DNA of 64,000 nt from contig CM052356.1 in assembly GCA_028551475.1 (NCBI GenBank), positions 27,865,884-27,929,883 on the forward strand, read 5' to 3'. Source of the DNA: Casuarina equisetifolia. Taxonomy: Eukaryota > Streptophyta > Magnoliopsida > Fagales > Casuarinaceae. Shown here one piece after another: positions 23,856 to 36,000 of the stretch (the first letter of the stretch is position 1; each line of letters opens with the position of its first letter). Position numbers and translations under genes: made by a program. Under the pieces are notes generated by a model. It worked only from the letters and a program-made list of their open reading frames with translations. It had not been told where the DNA came from and did no database searches.

Positions 23856-25186
23856 TTTCTTCTCTTTGGTTTAAAGTGAGTTCCAAGGTGCTCCTTCTCA
23901 AAGCAAAGAAGACTCAAAGAAAAAAGTGAGCCCTCGGGTTGCTTTTGTGCCATCTCTCCCTTGTCGGTCAAAATAACATGCGTCTCTTTCCTATACCCAG
24001 AATGCCTAAAATGTCCTGCAATGCTAACTTCACACTAATTATGTTCAAATCATTATATTTCTTTACTTATTAAAAGAAGTAAACATTCCATTAATTTAGT
24101 AAATAGGTTTAAACAAGGTTTTAAAGTAATTTTTTAAAAATAATAGAATGGCATAATTAATAGATGAGTTGACTTTTTTTTTTTTATAAAAAAACTCCTG
24201 AGGACACTATGTAACACATCGTAGTTTCTTGATTTTGAACAAATTTTTTTTCCCGAAGTTCAGTATTATTTACTATACTAATTCTGTGCTTTAAAGTGCA
24301 GAAATCTTGTATGACATTGGCGATTAAAGTATATAGTAGTCTATCACAAAAAGCTGGATCCTATCCGAAGGGTATAGATAAATGAATAATGGGACTTAAA
24401 CCAAGTCACACGCATTGATAAACATTTGTGGATGCTGCTTTACAAAAAGAAGTAATAGTATAATCATCCAAAAAAGTTGAAATCGCATATTTAATCCATC
24501 AAAAGGAATGTGAAGAGGAACGAGGTTACTTGCTTCAGTTTGATAGAGATTTGAGGGTATTCTTTGCCTCCTGATTGAACAAAGAGCCTTTTAGAAAGTA
24601 GTGGCGGTGTTTTCCATTGGCCTTCCTTTAGACACCTTCTTAGCTTCTTCTTCTCCTAAACTTTGTCTGTAAGGTTTCTTAGCAGCTTCTGCTCTAACCA
24701 CCATCCACCGATTTATTTTGTAATTATCCCCTAATAAAAAAGTGTAATCCACTTTTCTGTGTCTTCTTTGTCTCATCGTTTCCAGAAGATACCACTACCC
24801 CAATCAAATTAAAAAAAGGAAAAACGAGAAAGAAGAAAGAGAGAGAGAAGGATCTTATGGTAGGAGAACTTGATAAATATAAATGTCTAACATTTAAAAG
24901 ATACAATTTTTGGATAATCTTTAAATACAAAAAATCCCCTTAATCATGAACTAACTTCTTTGTTAGATTTTAAATTTTTTAATATAATATCAAAGACCAT
25001 ATTAGCCTATTTTAACTTTCATTTAATTTTAAGTTGTTTAAATATGTTTGGCATGTAAAAGAATATTCATTTCACCTTATTTAATCTTGACTTAGAATAT
25101 ATTTGTTATATAAGAGAAAGTTAATGACATAAGTCTAATATTAAAAAGAAAAAATTCTTAGACAATGTTTAAATACAAAAGATATT

Positions 25187-25666
25187 TCACTCAATCTTGA
25201 GTGAGTTTAACTCCATTACTATGTATTGAAGTTGGCCTTTAGGCAAACTCATGCTCACGAGGCCGGCCAGGTCCAGTTGTTGCAAACAAACCGGTGTTGG
25301 GTGAAGACCCTTATTCTTCTTTGATTTCACCAATAGTTTCAAGAACACAGCCAACCTGGCCGTGTGCTCGCTAAAAGGGAAGTTCGTCGAAATAGGAAAA
25401 GAAAGTAAGGTAGACGACGACCTTGTCCCCTCTCTCTTTCCGGAAAGGATTTGGGTTTTCACACGAGAAAAAGCAGAGCCTAGAAAACAATCAAGTAGGC
25501 CATCTAAAGTGGCTTGTGATTGTTCAGCGTTTTGTGGGGTTTCTTTGGGTTTTGATATGCCGACATTCGTGCAGGCATGTGCCAAAACCACTTCCGACGC
25601 ATATTCAGCACTAAAAAATTGTGAAATTGTGCATGAGAGTTGCATTGATTTGACTGGATCAAACAA
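25187..25666 (-). CDS. Unrecognised 159-codon open reading frame
   Basis: The longest open frame in this gene-poor stretch, beginning MFDPVKSMQLSC. I recognise no family, signal peptide or membrane segment. Base composition is higher in GC than its surroundings, which could mean a real gene, a captured fragment or part of a transposon. No splice partners were found. Treat as hypothetical. Confidence 0.2.
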   Translation of the reverse strand: MFDPVKSMQLSCTISQFFSAEYASEVVLAHACTNVGISKPKETPQNAEQSQATLDGLLDCFLGSAFSRVKTQILSGKREGTRSSSTLLSFPISTNFPFSEHTARLAVFLKLLVKSKKNKGLHPTPVCLQQLDLAGLVSMSLPKGQLQYIVMELNSLKIE

Positions 25667-28226
25667 GAACAGATATCGTCAAAAGTAGATGGTCTGGTAG
25701 TTGTAAACTCAATCGAAGAGAGCCGACAAGCGCCTAGTACCAAGGCGTAGTTTTTTCGTAGTATTCTGTCATTGAGTTGGCTTGGTTTGCTAAAGTAACC
25801 ATTAATTTCCTAACTTGAATTTGATTAAGGAGAAAAAAAAAAAGAAACTGACTACCAAGCTGAAGATCATTGGAAGGAGTCGAATCAATGAGAATGCTTA
25901 GATTAATTAGAAGGCCTAAAAAATTAAGTCAAAAGCTAACTCATAAATTAAAGAATCTTTCTTTAATTTAAATTTCATATCATGATCACTTCTTTTCAAT
26001 GTAAAACCTAATGTTTCTAATATTTCTGTACATTAAGAGGTTGTCTTATAACAGTGATACTAAAAGATAATAGGGTTTATAGAAGAGTATAATCTAGACT
26101 CTAAAAGTTAATTCATGAATTCGAGGGTTATAAACTTTAGAATTGCTGTAAACTTTACTTTAGAATTGCTCATCTTTAATGTGAGAGTCATGTCTCCAAC
26201 AAGATTCAGGTTGTGTGAGAAGATTTCTATGTACTTTACTTGTGGGCAGATATTTCATTTATAGATAAGAAAAACATACCTATAGAAACTTTAAAAATGA
26301 AAAGTCAACCAAAATCACGGTTTTAGAAGGACGTGACGATCTAGAAATGGGATTTCCAAGATTCTCCTACAACTAAGAATAGATTTTCAATTACAGATTA
26401 GTATCAGTAGTAACACGACAACTATCATGGATATCGTTAACATCAAGTGACATTGCAACCAAGCTAAATCTGCCTCCTCAAAACTTTCTCTTGCTACAAG
26501 ATTTGTTAATCAAAATGATTCACAATTTGTACAGATCTTTTAGCACATGGTTAATCCTTTGATCATCATAGCACCAAGTTTGCACACGAAATATATACGT
26601 TTTCTTTTCTTCTGGCTAAATGCAATATCTCTCAATTTCCATCAGTCGATCTTGTTTGACATCAAATGCCAAAAAAAATCTTTCCAATTTCACAGTTCTC
26701 CCCGTACATGAGTAGCTGATATAAAGTCCATCCCTATAGTTAACAAAGTCATAATAGACTGAAGTTTTGATATCCAACTAATTCTTTTGGTAGTCGGCTA
26801 ATAAATTACCAAATAGTGGATGTTTCCCTCTCATGATTGTTTGGGAAATTTGTATTTAGATGACCAACCATATCTTGACCTCAATAACATCACTAGCTCT
26901 TCAAAAAGTAAAGGATCTACCTATTCCAACTAGCTTGATTCTCCATGTACTTACTACTTCTATTTTGCGTGTAATATTTGTTCTATTGCACGGGGAAGTT
27001 TCCCATTCAAATTTATTAAACGAGATGCGGCAATCTTCTTTGTAGTAATTGCTAGAGATGATCTAAAACACCATTTCAACAAGAAAATTTTATTTGATAA
27101 TAACTGATTATAACCAAAGCAATTATAAATTTGACTGCTCTAAAATTAAAAGATATATTGGGTGTTTATCTAACAAGTAATCTTTAGGAAACGTTAATGT
27201 AAATGATGTTAATATATGTACATTCACTTCTTGCTTTCTCATACATAGTAAATGTTTCGAGCAAGCCACATATGAATTATTATCACATTAGCCCACAATA
27301 CTTTAGTCATGATATCTCAAATTTATCAGCATTAACCACTAAAAGAACAATAAGTAACACTAATTTAAGAATTTTAGCTAATAATATTTTCATATAAATA
27401 TTTTACTATTTATTAATTTTTTTTCTTTTTATGATAGATGTACTTTGTCATAGGTCAAGCACAAGTCAAAACACTTATAATTGCCAAAGTAACACCTTTC
27501 TAACAGCATTCATAAACCTGAATGCTACATGGATGGATAATGGAAGTAGAAGTACTTTTTACCCGATTAGTTTGCATTGATTGGCTTTGGTTGAAAGTAG
27601 AAAAATTCTCTATATGCCTTGTCCTAGCAATACTATTCCAAGCATTAACCTTTTAAAACCCAACTCTCTCTTTTCACCATATTGTTAGTCCACAAGTAGA
27701 AAAAATAATGGTGCAATGTAATCATAGTTGTTTAGTAGTTTAAACTAGTTGGTAATAAGAAAAAAAAGTTAAAGCTATTGACGATGCCATAGAGAGGAAG
27801 ATTCCCAAACAAAGAAAGTATCAGACTCAAAATCTTAGTAGCCCAGGATTTACATTCCTGGGAAGGTTTATAATCTCATGAAACAAGAAGTCCTATTAGA
27901 ATAGCATTTTAAATTCTAAAATGACTAGAATTATTCTAAAAATCTATACAAAGATGCTTATCTGTTGATCCTTAGGAAATCTTCTGCAAAATCTCCATCT
28001 ATAGATACCCTATAATATGGAAGGAACTGTATGTAAACCTAGGTGTGAAATAAGGACTTTAGTGTGCATAAGGACTTTATGATGAAGACGTTATATCAAT
28101 ATGCCAAGCAGATAGTCGTAACCATCTATAAAATATGACAAGATTGGTTGTGTATTTCTTTCTTTCCAACGTTGTCGTATTTAATAATCAGTTAATACCA
28201 GGGAGATAGAGCGAGTGGTTGTCTTT

Positions 28227-28436
28227 CTAGAAGGCATACGGCTCAGGAAGCATGTGTAGAGGCTGTACATTGAAATCCTTGTTAGGGTTGAATTTTATGA
28301 GAGCTTGAAGACAAAGGATGCAGACGAAGAAGAAAGAAGCCAACAGAAATGCACGCTTAACCGGGATACGGTCATGTGGGTTGGTGACCATTTTAACCAC
28401 TTTCCCATACACTTCTGGACACTGAAAAGGTGAACA
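28227..28436 (-). CDS. Possible small single-pass membrane protein or terminal exon
   Basis: The segment follows a clear acceptor (ttcaccttttcag) and is open to a stop at 28227. In the frame read here it encodes a hydrophilic lead MVTNPHDRIPVKR, then a membrane segment AFLLASFFFVCILCLQALI, then NPNKDFNVQPLH and a tail ending PEPYAF. It may be the last exon of a gene whose upstream exon is noncoding or lies at 28,500-28,870, or a 53-aa protein starting at an internal Met. I do not recognise it. Confidence 0.3.
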   Translation of the reverse strand, partial: CSPFQCPEVYGKVVKMVTNPHDRIPVKRAFLLASFFFVCILCLQALIKFNPNKDFNVQPLHMLPEPYAF

Positions 28437-29232
28437 AAGTACGTAAACAAATACATTTCCATCATATGTTTAAATTCCACCAAAAGAAAATCAAGACAAG
28501 ACGTATTTTATCTTGACTTGGTCTCACGTCTTATCTTTCTGCAATGAGTTGATATAGTAGATAACGATATGCAGGAAAAGGGAGGACTATGTTCACTCCG
28601 GTCACATTTAAGGAGATGACGGTGGATATAAGCAAGTGTGAATAAAGATATGGAGTGGGATAATATTGTAAGCTTGATGTTCCGATTGGACCGGGGGGAG
28701 GTTAGCCGGGGGTTCGGTGGGTAGGAATGGGTGAAGGTGGTTGGACAGAGAACCGTAGAGAGAGAATTAATATCAAAAGTCTGGTGTGACAGAGACTCAA
28801 CCCTCGTGTGCAGATAATTGCCACTCGTCCGCTGCATATTCATGCCCATTGACGCAAATTTCACACCCACTCGTTTGAATTATCGTTCTCATAACGCCGT
28901 ACACATGTTGGTAATTCAGTAGTAAAACCAAAACCCTTCTTACAATCAAGGAATTCTGACCTAGAGTTCATGCAGAACCATGGCATGTTTGTAAATTAAT
29001 CTGAGTAAGAAAACGCGGATTTCCTTCCTACGTCTTTGTCAAAGAGTTAGCTGTAGAAAACAGAATAAAAAAGGACTAAATATGCAGCTTCTTCTTCAAG
29101 ACTGAATTGTACAACACGACCGCGCACCATTAATACCTCGGCTTGCTCATCCTATTTCGCTTATTTTAAGCATCGCCATCGTACTCTTGGCCTTGAGATA
29201 TCCAAGTCTTGCTAGGTTTCTGAATCATAAAG

Positions 29233-31057
29233 ATGGAGGAAAGTCTCCCTCCTGGGTTCAGGTTCCATCCAACCGACGAAGAACTCATCACGCATTACCT
29301 ATCTCGCAAGGTTTCTGATGTAGGCTTCCAATCGAAGGCGATAGCAGTAGTCGATCTCAACAAGTCTGAACCATGGGACCTCCCAGGTAGTTTGTTAGAT
29401 TACTTTTCTGCTTCTGTCAAGTTTCCATCATTGACTAGTTTGATTTCTGCGTTTGTTTCCAGCTCTATTAGCGTAGTATCGTTGGTTTTCACTCAGAAAA
29501 TTGGGTTCAGGTTCTTATGTATACTGTTCCTGTCATATCGCCCTTACCCCAGAAAATTTTGACTTCGTCAATTCTGCTAGTCTTTATTCTTTTGCTCCGC
29601 TGGGTCGTTGGTCTTTTTGGATTATCTTCTTGGAAAAATAGTATTTCGAAAATGAACTGTGCAGCAAAGTTTGGAATGAGGAAATCAGGCAGCTGCGCAC
29701 TCCACAAGAAAATGATAAGGAAGGTCCTTTTTCCTGCTCTGAATCATGGCGGTTTTCTTTCCCTCCCCTTGTTTCAGCTTCTTGATTACCGAAATGATCT
29801 CTTCGTGATAAATTTTGGAGGACACAAGATGGTTTTTGTCTGTCGATGTGAATAGGAATAACGCCGTGAAGACAGAACAAACAAAAACGATATATGATGT
29901 AAGCTGCAGCTTTCTGGTGATCCGTAGTTCCAACCGATATTTTCTCCGGTCGTAGCCGGTGTTGACATTTTAACCTATTTGAATAACTGGTTCTTCTTTC
30001 TTTATATTTCCGGCTAAGATATTAGGGCAGATAGAACAACTCTCCCACTTCTTTCCCTAATTTGTGAATTTCAACCATTTTCTTTAGATGAAAGAATTCT
30101 TTGAGGGAGTAGTGATCAATGAAATTAAACACCTTGTTCAAAGATATTGATTGTAAGAATAATGTTTGTGGTCTAGGCAAGGCTTCCATGGGAGAAAAGG
30201 AATGGTACTTTTTCAGCTTGAGGGACCGGAAATACCCGACCGGACTTCGGACCAATCGAGCCACTGAAGCAGGCTACTGGAAAACCACAGGGAAGGACAA
30301 GGAAATATTTCGCACTGGTGTGTTGGTTGGGATGAAGAAAACCCTAGTCTTTTACAAGGGAAGAGCACCCAGGGGTGAGAAAAGCAACTGGGTCATGCAT
30401 GAATACAGGCTGGAGAACAAGCATCCTTTCAAAACCACAAAGGTAAATAAATACGCAAAACTTGCATCCTCTACCCAATTCTCAACTTGATAGTTTCCTA
30501 AGGATTTTTCGGGTGTTCTCTTCCAGGAGGAATGGGTGGTCTGTAGGGTCTTCCAGAAGAGCGCAGTGAAGAAACCGCAGCAGGCGCAATCCTCCCAGCC
30601 ATCTCTTGAGTCCCCGTGCGACACAAACTCGGTTGCTAACGAGTTCGGAGACATTGAATTACCAAATCTAAATAGCATTGCAAATTCATCCAGCGGCTTC
30701 AGTAACATCTCGCCGCAAAGCTACAACAACGATAATAACAGAATAAACACGAACATGAACTTGAACACGAATTGGGGGTCTGCAGTAAGAGAGGCGGCTA
30801 ATCTTCCACCACTCTCATGGCCTGCTAGTTTGCTCGGCTCTGGTCTTTCTGTGAACTCCCTACTTCTCAAGGCATTACAACTTCGAAGTTATCAACCAAG
30901 AGAGGCTACGAGTGCAGACTACTCGTACATGCCACAAGGTTTTTCTCAATATGGAAGTGATTTAACAGCAAACTTGCAAGACTCTTCCTCTAAAGTATTA
31001 GAATCTGTACAGCAGCAACAGCCGGAGCAACCATTCAGTATGGACTCCATTTGGTGA
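29233..31057 (+). CDS. NAC058: NAC-domain transcription factor, NAC058-like
   Basis: Nuclear transcription factor that binds NAC recognition sites. Three exons, 29233-29386, 30177-30442 and 30527-31057; the intron positions (phase 1, phase 0) are standard for NAC genes; 316 aa. All NAC subdomains are present: [19 protein letters not shown] (A), [12 protein letters not shown] (B), [20 protein letters not shown] and [12 protein letters not shown] (C), [26 protein letters not shown] (D, quoted in part) and [12 protein letters not shown] (E). The tail matches NAC058 rather than CUC or NAC100: [42 protein letters not shown], and the terminal FSMDSIW. No miR164 site is visible. Homologues have been linked to suberin or seed-coat development; that is from memory. 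Intron 1 (790 bases) is long for the family. Confidence 0.94.
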
Positions 31058-31372
31058 AGCAACTTGAAGTAAGAGAACTAACTTCTTATTGAGCATCTCT
31101 TCAGTGTAAACCACATGACTGGAACTCTTACATTGTTGTCACGAATTGATATGTCCTGTAAGATGCTAAGGTAGGGAAACTCTCAAGCCTCCTTTTCGGT
31201 GGTTCTGTTTATGTTCAATTATGTCTGTCTAGTACAGTGTAGAAGTCCAGGAAACTCCCGAGTCCTTTGTTGTTATGTTCCATTTACAATCCTCCTGTCG
31301 ATACCTTTCATTGTTGATGAATAATCTCACCAACGGAAAGCCCCGTTGGATGTAATATGCCATGGTTTTCGC

Positions 31373-31416
<44 letters not shown>

Positions 31417-33062
31417 ATGCAGACGCGTGCTTGAACACCTTAATGATGGAAAGAAGAAATATTGATCTGTGGATTCTGAAAGATCATGCTGACGGCTTAT
31501 TATCACAAGCTAACTTAAAATATAAGCAAACTGAATCTCATCAAGATTTGAAAACTGCACACTACTTCATCAAATTCTGACACGTAACATGAAGATACAC
31601 CGTCCCAAGAAGATTCTTATGTTCATTATTTTAACCATGCAAACGACATCATTAATTGACAGTGTCAATCACGCATAAAAGCGATACAGGGAGCTGAATG
31701 ATACTATGGGATTCCTATAAAGCAACATATTTGGTTACTCGATTTATTGCTTATTTTAACTATTAAGTTGGAACTATAATCAAAACAATGATCAATTCAC
31801 AAACGTTAAACAATCTGAATCTGACAAGTATATGACGAATAGGAAGAAGAATCCATAGGTGGGTGATATGGATGCGCCGGCTATTCAGGCCTCCATCTCT
31901 TGAGCTCCCATTTGCGCCTGCTGGGTCTATTTCTACCATAATACACAGTCTAACAATGTTTTTAACCATAATTAACTTATACTTCAGTCTGTTGTCTCGC
32001 AGTGATAAATTTCTTTTTGTTATCTATCACAATACTATGTTGTTATCACTTCATTAATCCATGGTGTTCAATCTTTGTAAATTAGTCAACCAAATTTTGT
32101 TGTCGCCTAGATATCAGAGTTGATTTTATATGTTCAATCCAACAGTAAGTACACCAACATTTTGTACTAATTTTATCATCGAACTAAAAGGACAAGAAAT
32201 TATTGGGAAAAAGGGATTATTGTGCATCATTGAGATGTGCTTAAGAGTTGATAATAATCCCAAACTTAAACTAAGACCACTTGAAAACAAAGAATGATTA
32301 TTCCGTATACATCCTAACTCTTGGTATTAACATAAGCTTTGTTAGATAGTTGTCGCATCTTGTTGCAAAAAGAAGCTTTTGTTAGCATATTTGAGAACAA
32401 GCCTCATTCACCGGGAATAATCCACCCTTATGCTCAATTGTAAAATCTATTAAGAATATAAGATCTCACTTGTATGAGTTGTAATTTCATTTGAAAATTA
32501 CAAAGTAACCACACTTTGGAGATGAATAAAGGAAAAATACATTAATAGACTTGAATAATAATAATTATAACATCGTCTACTAATTACAATGGTGGTTCCC
32601 AATAAACCAGTAAAAGTGAAATTGGTTGTTTAAGTGGGATTTCATTGAACAAATCTCTCGGTTAATTTGCTTATTATTGAAACTTATGGGCAAAAGATGC
32701 TATTTTTTTATAAAAGATAAAAATGATATGGTGATATTCAGTTTTGATTTTTTATCCAAATTTTTCATAGGATTTAATGTATTAAGCAAAATAATTTTAT
32801 TTGTTTGATCATGTAAAATCGATTACACAAGTTTCATTTTTTTATTTGTTTAAATGTTTGTTTTAAATTAACCACCAGAAATAGAGTTTTGAGGATAAAG
32901 TCATTCACGTTTTGTGTACTTATAAATAAAGGAAAAAACATAATACTGAAGGGCGATGCCTAAACGCTTCGTGAAACTCGGCCAGGCCCCAACTAAAAGT
33001 GAAATTAAATCCCTAGAGCCCCAAACGAAACGGTAACACTCTGGCTCTCACGCGCGGAGACG
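31058..33062. other. Intergenic region between NAC058-like and ESP1-like genes
   Basis: Starts with the NAC 3' UTR, which includes a CT repeat near 31,380. The rest is AT-rich with no recognisable frame. The last 120 bases, GC-richer, are probably the ESP1 leader. Confidence 0.5.
31379..31412. repeat. CT dinucleotide microsatellite
   Basis: A perfect run of about 17 TC/CT units, about 320 bases past the NAC stop codon, likely within or just beyond its 3' UTR. Confidence 0.95.
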
Positions 33063-36000
33063 ATGGCGGGAAAGCAAGGGCCCGGCGACGGCTTCTCGGC
33101 GAACTTCGCCGGGATGTCGAAGAACCAGCTTTACGAAATAATGTCTCAGATGAAGGTTAACATTAAATCTATAGGTCTCCCTTTGTGATTTTTCGAACTA
33201 AATTTTTTTCTCGTCCCTGCTTTTACTTCTGACTTTCGAAACTTTCTTTTCACCCAGATATTCCTAATGTCAGCAATGTGTTCTTATTTCTTTCTCTGCA
33301 GACGCTGATCGAACAGAACCAGCAGCAAGCGAGGCAGATCCTCATCCAGAACCCGCTCTTGACCAAAGCCCTTTTTCAGGTACAAACTTTTAGGTTTTAA
33401 AATGAATATGTTTCTATTTGTCTTCTTCGAACTGATGTGAGGTTCGATGTTTACATCATTGGTTATGTGCTCTGTGCAATTATGGTTGTTGTATCTCTTA
33501 TGGCCTTTTTTTTTTTTTTGGTTGGTTTGGCGAGCCTAACTCTTCTAAATAGAGCGAAAGATTTGAACCTTTTTGTAGAAATGCGCGAGATAGCGTAGCT
33601 GTTGAACTAATCTGGGGTTAATTATAGTGTTATATATATATGAAGATTGAAAAGATTATACTTCTTGCTAAGACAAATTATATCTTCCCCAAATTGAAGT
33701 TAGAGAACAGTTGCACTGATATGCATTTGTCCTAGAACCAGGCGATATCACATAAGCGAGAATGGTATGAGTTGGTGGTTATGCCAAGTGGAAATGATCT
33801 AAAAAGGCGCTTCTGATGAAGAGAATTGCATACTAAGATACCAATTGAATATGTCACCATTTAACCAGCTTCACTGGCAAAGTGGTAGCTCTCTACTTTT
33901 AACTCCAAAGGGGTTTTGGTTCTACCTAAGACTTGGTCTTGTAGTGAACTCTTGGTGGGAGACTCTGTTTTTGGGAAGTTACGTAATGCCTATATGTGAG
34001 TGAGTGTCAAAAATGGTTTGCCTTGTACTGATTAGTTCTTGGACTTCTGTTTAAAGAAATTATTTATCAAAAATTGAATTTCGAACTAAATAGAGAACAA
34101 ATACCTTGGTAACAACAGATAAATATATGAACGTGTATATGAGTGTGTGAATATTATCAAGGCCATGCAAGTTGTGAACATAAGCAAGTGTAATTAGCCA
34201 AACTCCAATGACAATTTGCTAAGACTGTCTTTGGCAACTTATTTGCACTTTCACTTTCCTTGCCCTTTTTAACACTAACTTGTTGAAACTTGGTATATCA
34301 GACTTGATGTTTCTGGCACTCTTCAAGATAGTGAACATTTTAAGTCATACATCTAGGATTCAAAAAATTTTGTCATTACTGAAAAGTAGAAATTTCAGTT
34401 TGCATGTGAATAACAAACATTTATGTATATATATGTGTATACACACACACATATATAGATAGATAGATAGAGTAAGGCTGTAGTTGGCCAAGCAGAATGT
34501 AGGCATATAGATGCTTTCCAACGGTAAATATAACTTGGGTATACCATAAAAATTGTGTTTCTGAATACAGTTTTGCGGGTGTAGCTAGTTTTGGTATTCT
34601 TGCTGCAATGTGTATGAAGTGGTTGATTGAGGTCTCGCTGTAGCTGGATATTGAAAAAAGAAAAACAAAACGTTTTAGAGTCTTACCAAAGCTTCTTAGA
34701 GTTCAGCCAGGAGATCTTGAAGCTTTCACTGGCAAAACAGAACATGATACGATGAGAGTTCCAACATTCAAAGTTCAGTTGTCTTTACAGGACCTGCTGA
34801 TACCAGACACTGCAAGACAAAGGGATTGTTTATTTAAGAAAGAGTTGGTGATTGGTAGATATTACCTAAGCCTACTAACAATAGCATAAAACTTATTGCT
34901 AACTTAAGAAAGCTCATAGTAAACCCAGATAAAATAACCTTAACTAAACTCATGATCAACAACTTTCTAACTGCCAAAGCAAGATGAAGTTGACGCATGA
35001 CAGGAAAGAACTTCCTTCAAGCCTCTATCAAGCAAGACAAAACTTGTACCCAATAGTTATTCCAACACAAAACTTTCTATGAAAAAGATCTGATCAGAAT
35101 TCTAAGGCTTTATATTCAGGTGACCATCTTGCAAACCTCTAATTTTTCTGTTTCTTTTGGAATTGCGAGCATCATGTCAATAATTGACTGATAAGAGACA
35201 TTGACAACTGTGTACATGTATTTAAGGGATTCTTTTCTGTCACTGCTTGTATGGGTATATCTGAATTTGTGTTGTGTCATAGTTGTGTGGGTGTTGGGAT
35301 AACTAATTAGGTTTTGTTGCTTCTTTATGCAATCTTGAGAAACTTTGTATATCTGAAAATGATGCATGGAAACTCTAACACGATTTATCTAGAAGTCATC
35401 GTAATTTTAGAAATTTGTTAAGGTCCAATGTTCCATGGAGATCAATTATGTTTTCTTTTTGGATGAATGACCTGTCCAAGTTAATGTGGATTTATGCTTT
35501 AGTCAATTGTGTAACCTTTTTTTTCTTTTCTTTTCTTTTCTCCCCTGAGGAATTATACAACATCATCTTAAACTGCTTCTTTGGCTCTTCAATTTGTTAT
35601 TTCACTAGGCACAGATCATGCTTGGAATGGTCCAGCCCCCTCAAGCGGTATGCCTTAGTGCTTTCTGAAGGTTTGGCTCTGTGAATTTTATTTACTTCTT
35701 TATGTAAACTCTAAGTTTGTGTTTGTGTTTGGATTCCAAATATCCAGCCACCAGTATTGCCACATCCTCAACAAGCAGCACAACCAATTCAACCATCGAA
35801 CATTCAAGCTGGTAACTCATCAACAAGTCAAGTGGGAATGCAGGACCAAACGGGTGCATCTCAGAATCCGCCTATGAGAAAGCAACACCAGAACCAAGCT
35901 GCAATTCCTATCTCATCTGCTGCTGTTCCTACATTGAATCTTCAATCGCAGCCCATGTCTTCACATCCCCTGCAGATGTCACAGCAACCTAAGGGACATG

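Larger units (their letters stand above)
23856..29232. other. AT-rich intergenic region with degenerate repeats
   Basis: Holds the DUF1666 promoter at the left and the NAC058 promoter at the right. Between them are short frames, two of which (25187-25666 and 28227-28436, both minus) are described separately. Related 75-bp blocks at about 24876-24951 and 25125-25203 flank a motif like tttaatataatatcaaagac, reminiscent of plant retrotransposon LTR ends and tRNA-Met primer sites, but too degenerate to call an element. Confidence 0.45.

Noticed and set aside
24876..25203. LTR retrotransposon
   Set aside because: Similar blocks and a primer-site-like motif are present, but identity is low and no gag or pol frame is found.
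30527..31057. miR164 target site in the NAC gene
   Set aside because: The miR164-targeted NACs encode a Cys-Phe-Ser-containing segment; it is absent from this exon and NAC058-type genes are not miR164 targets.
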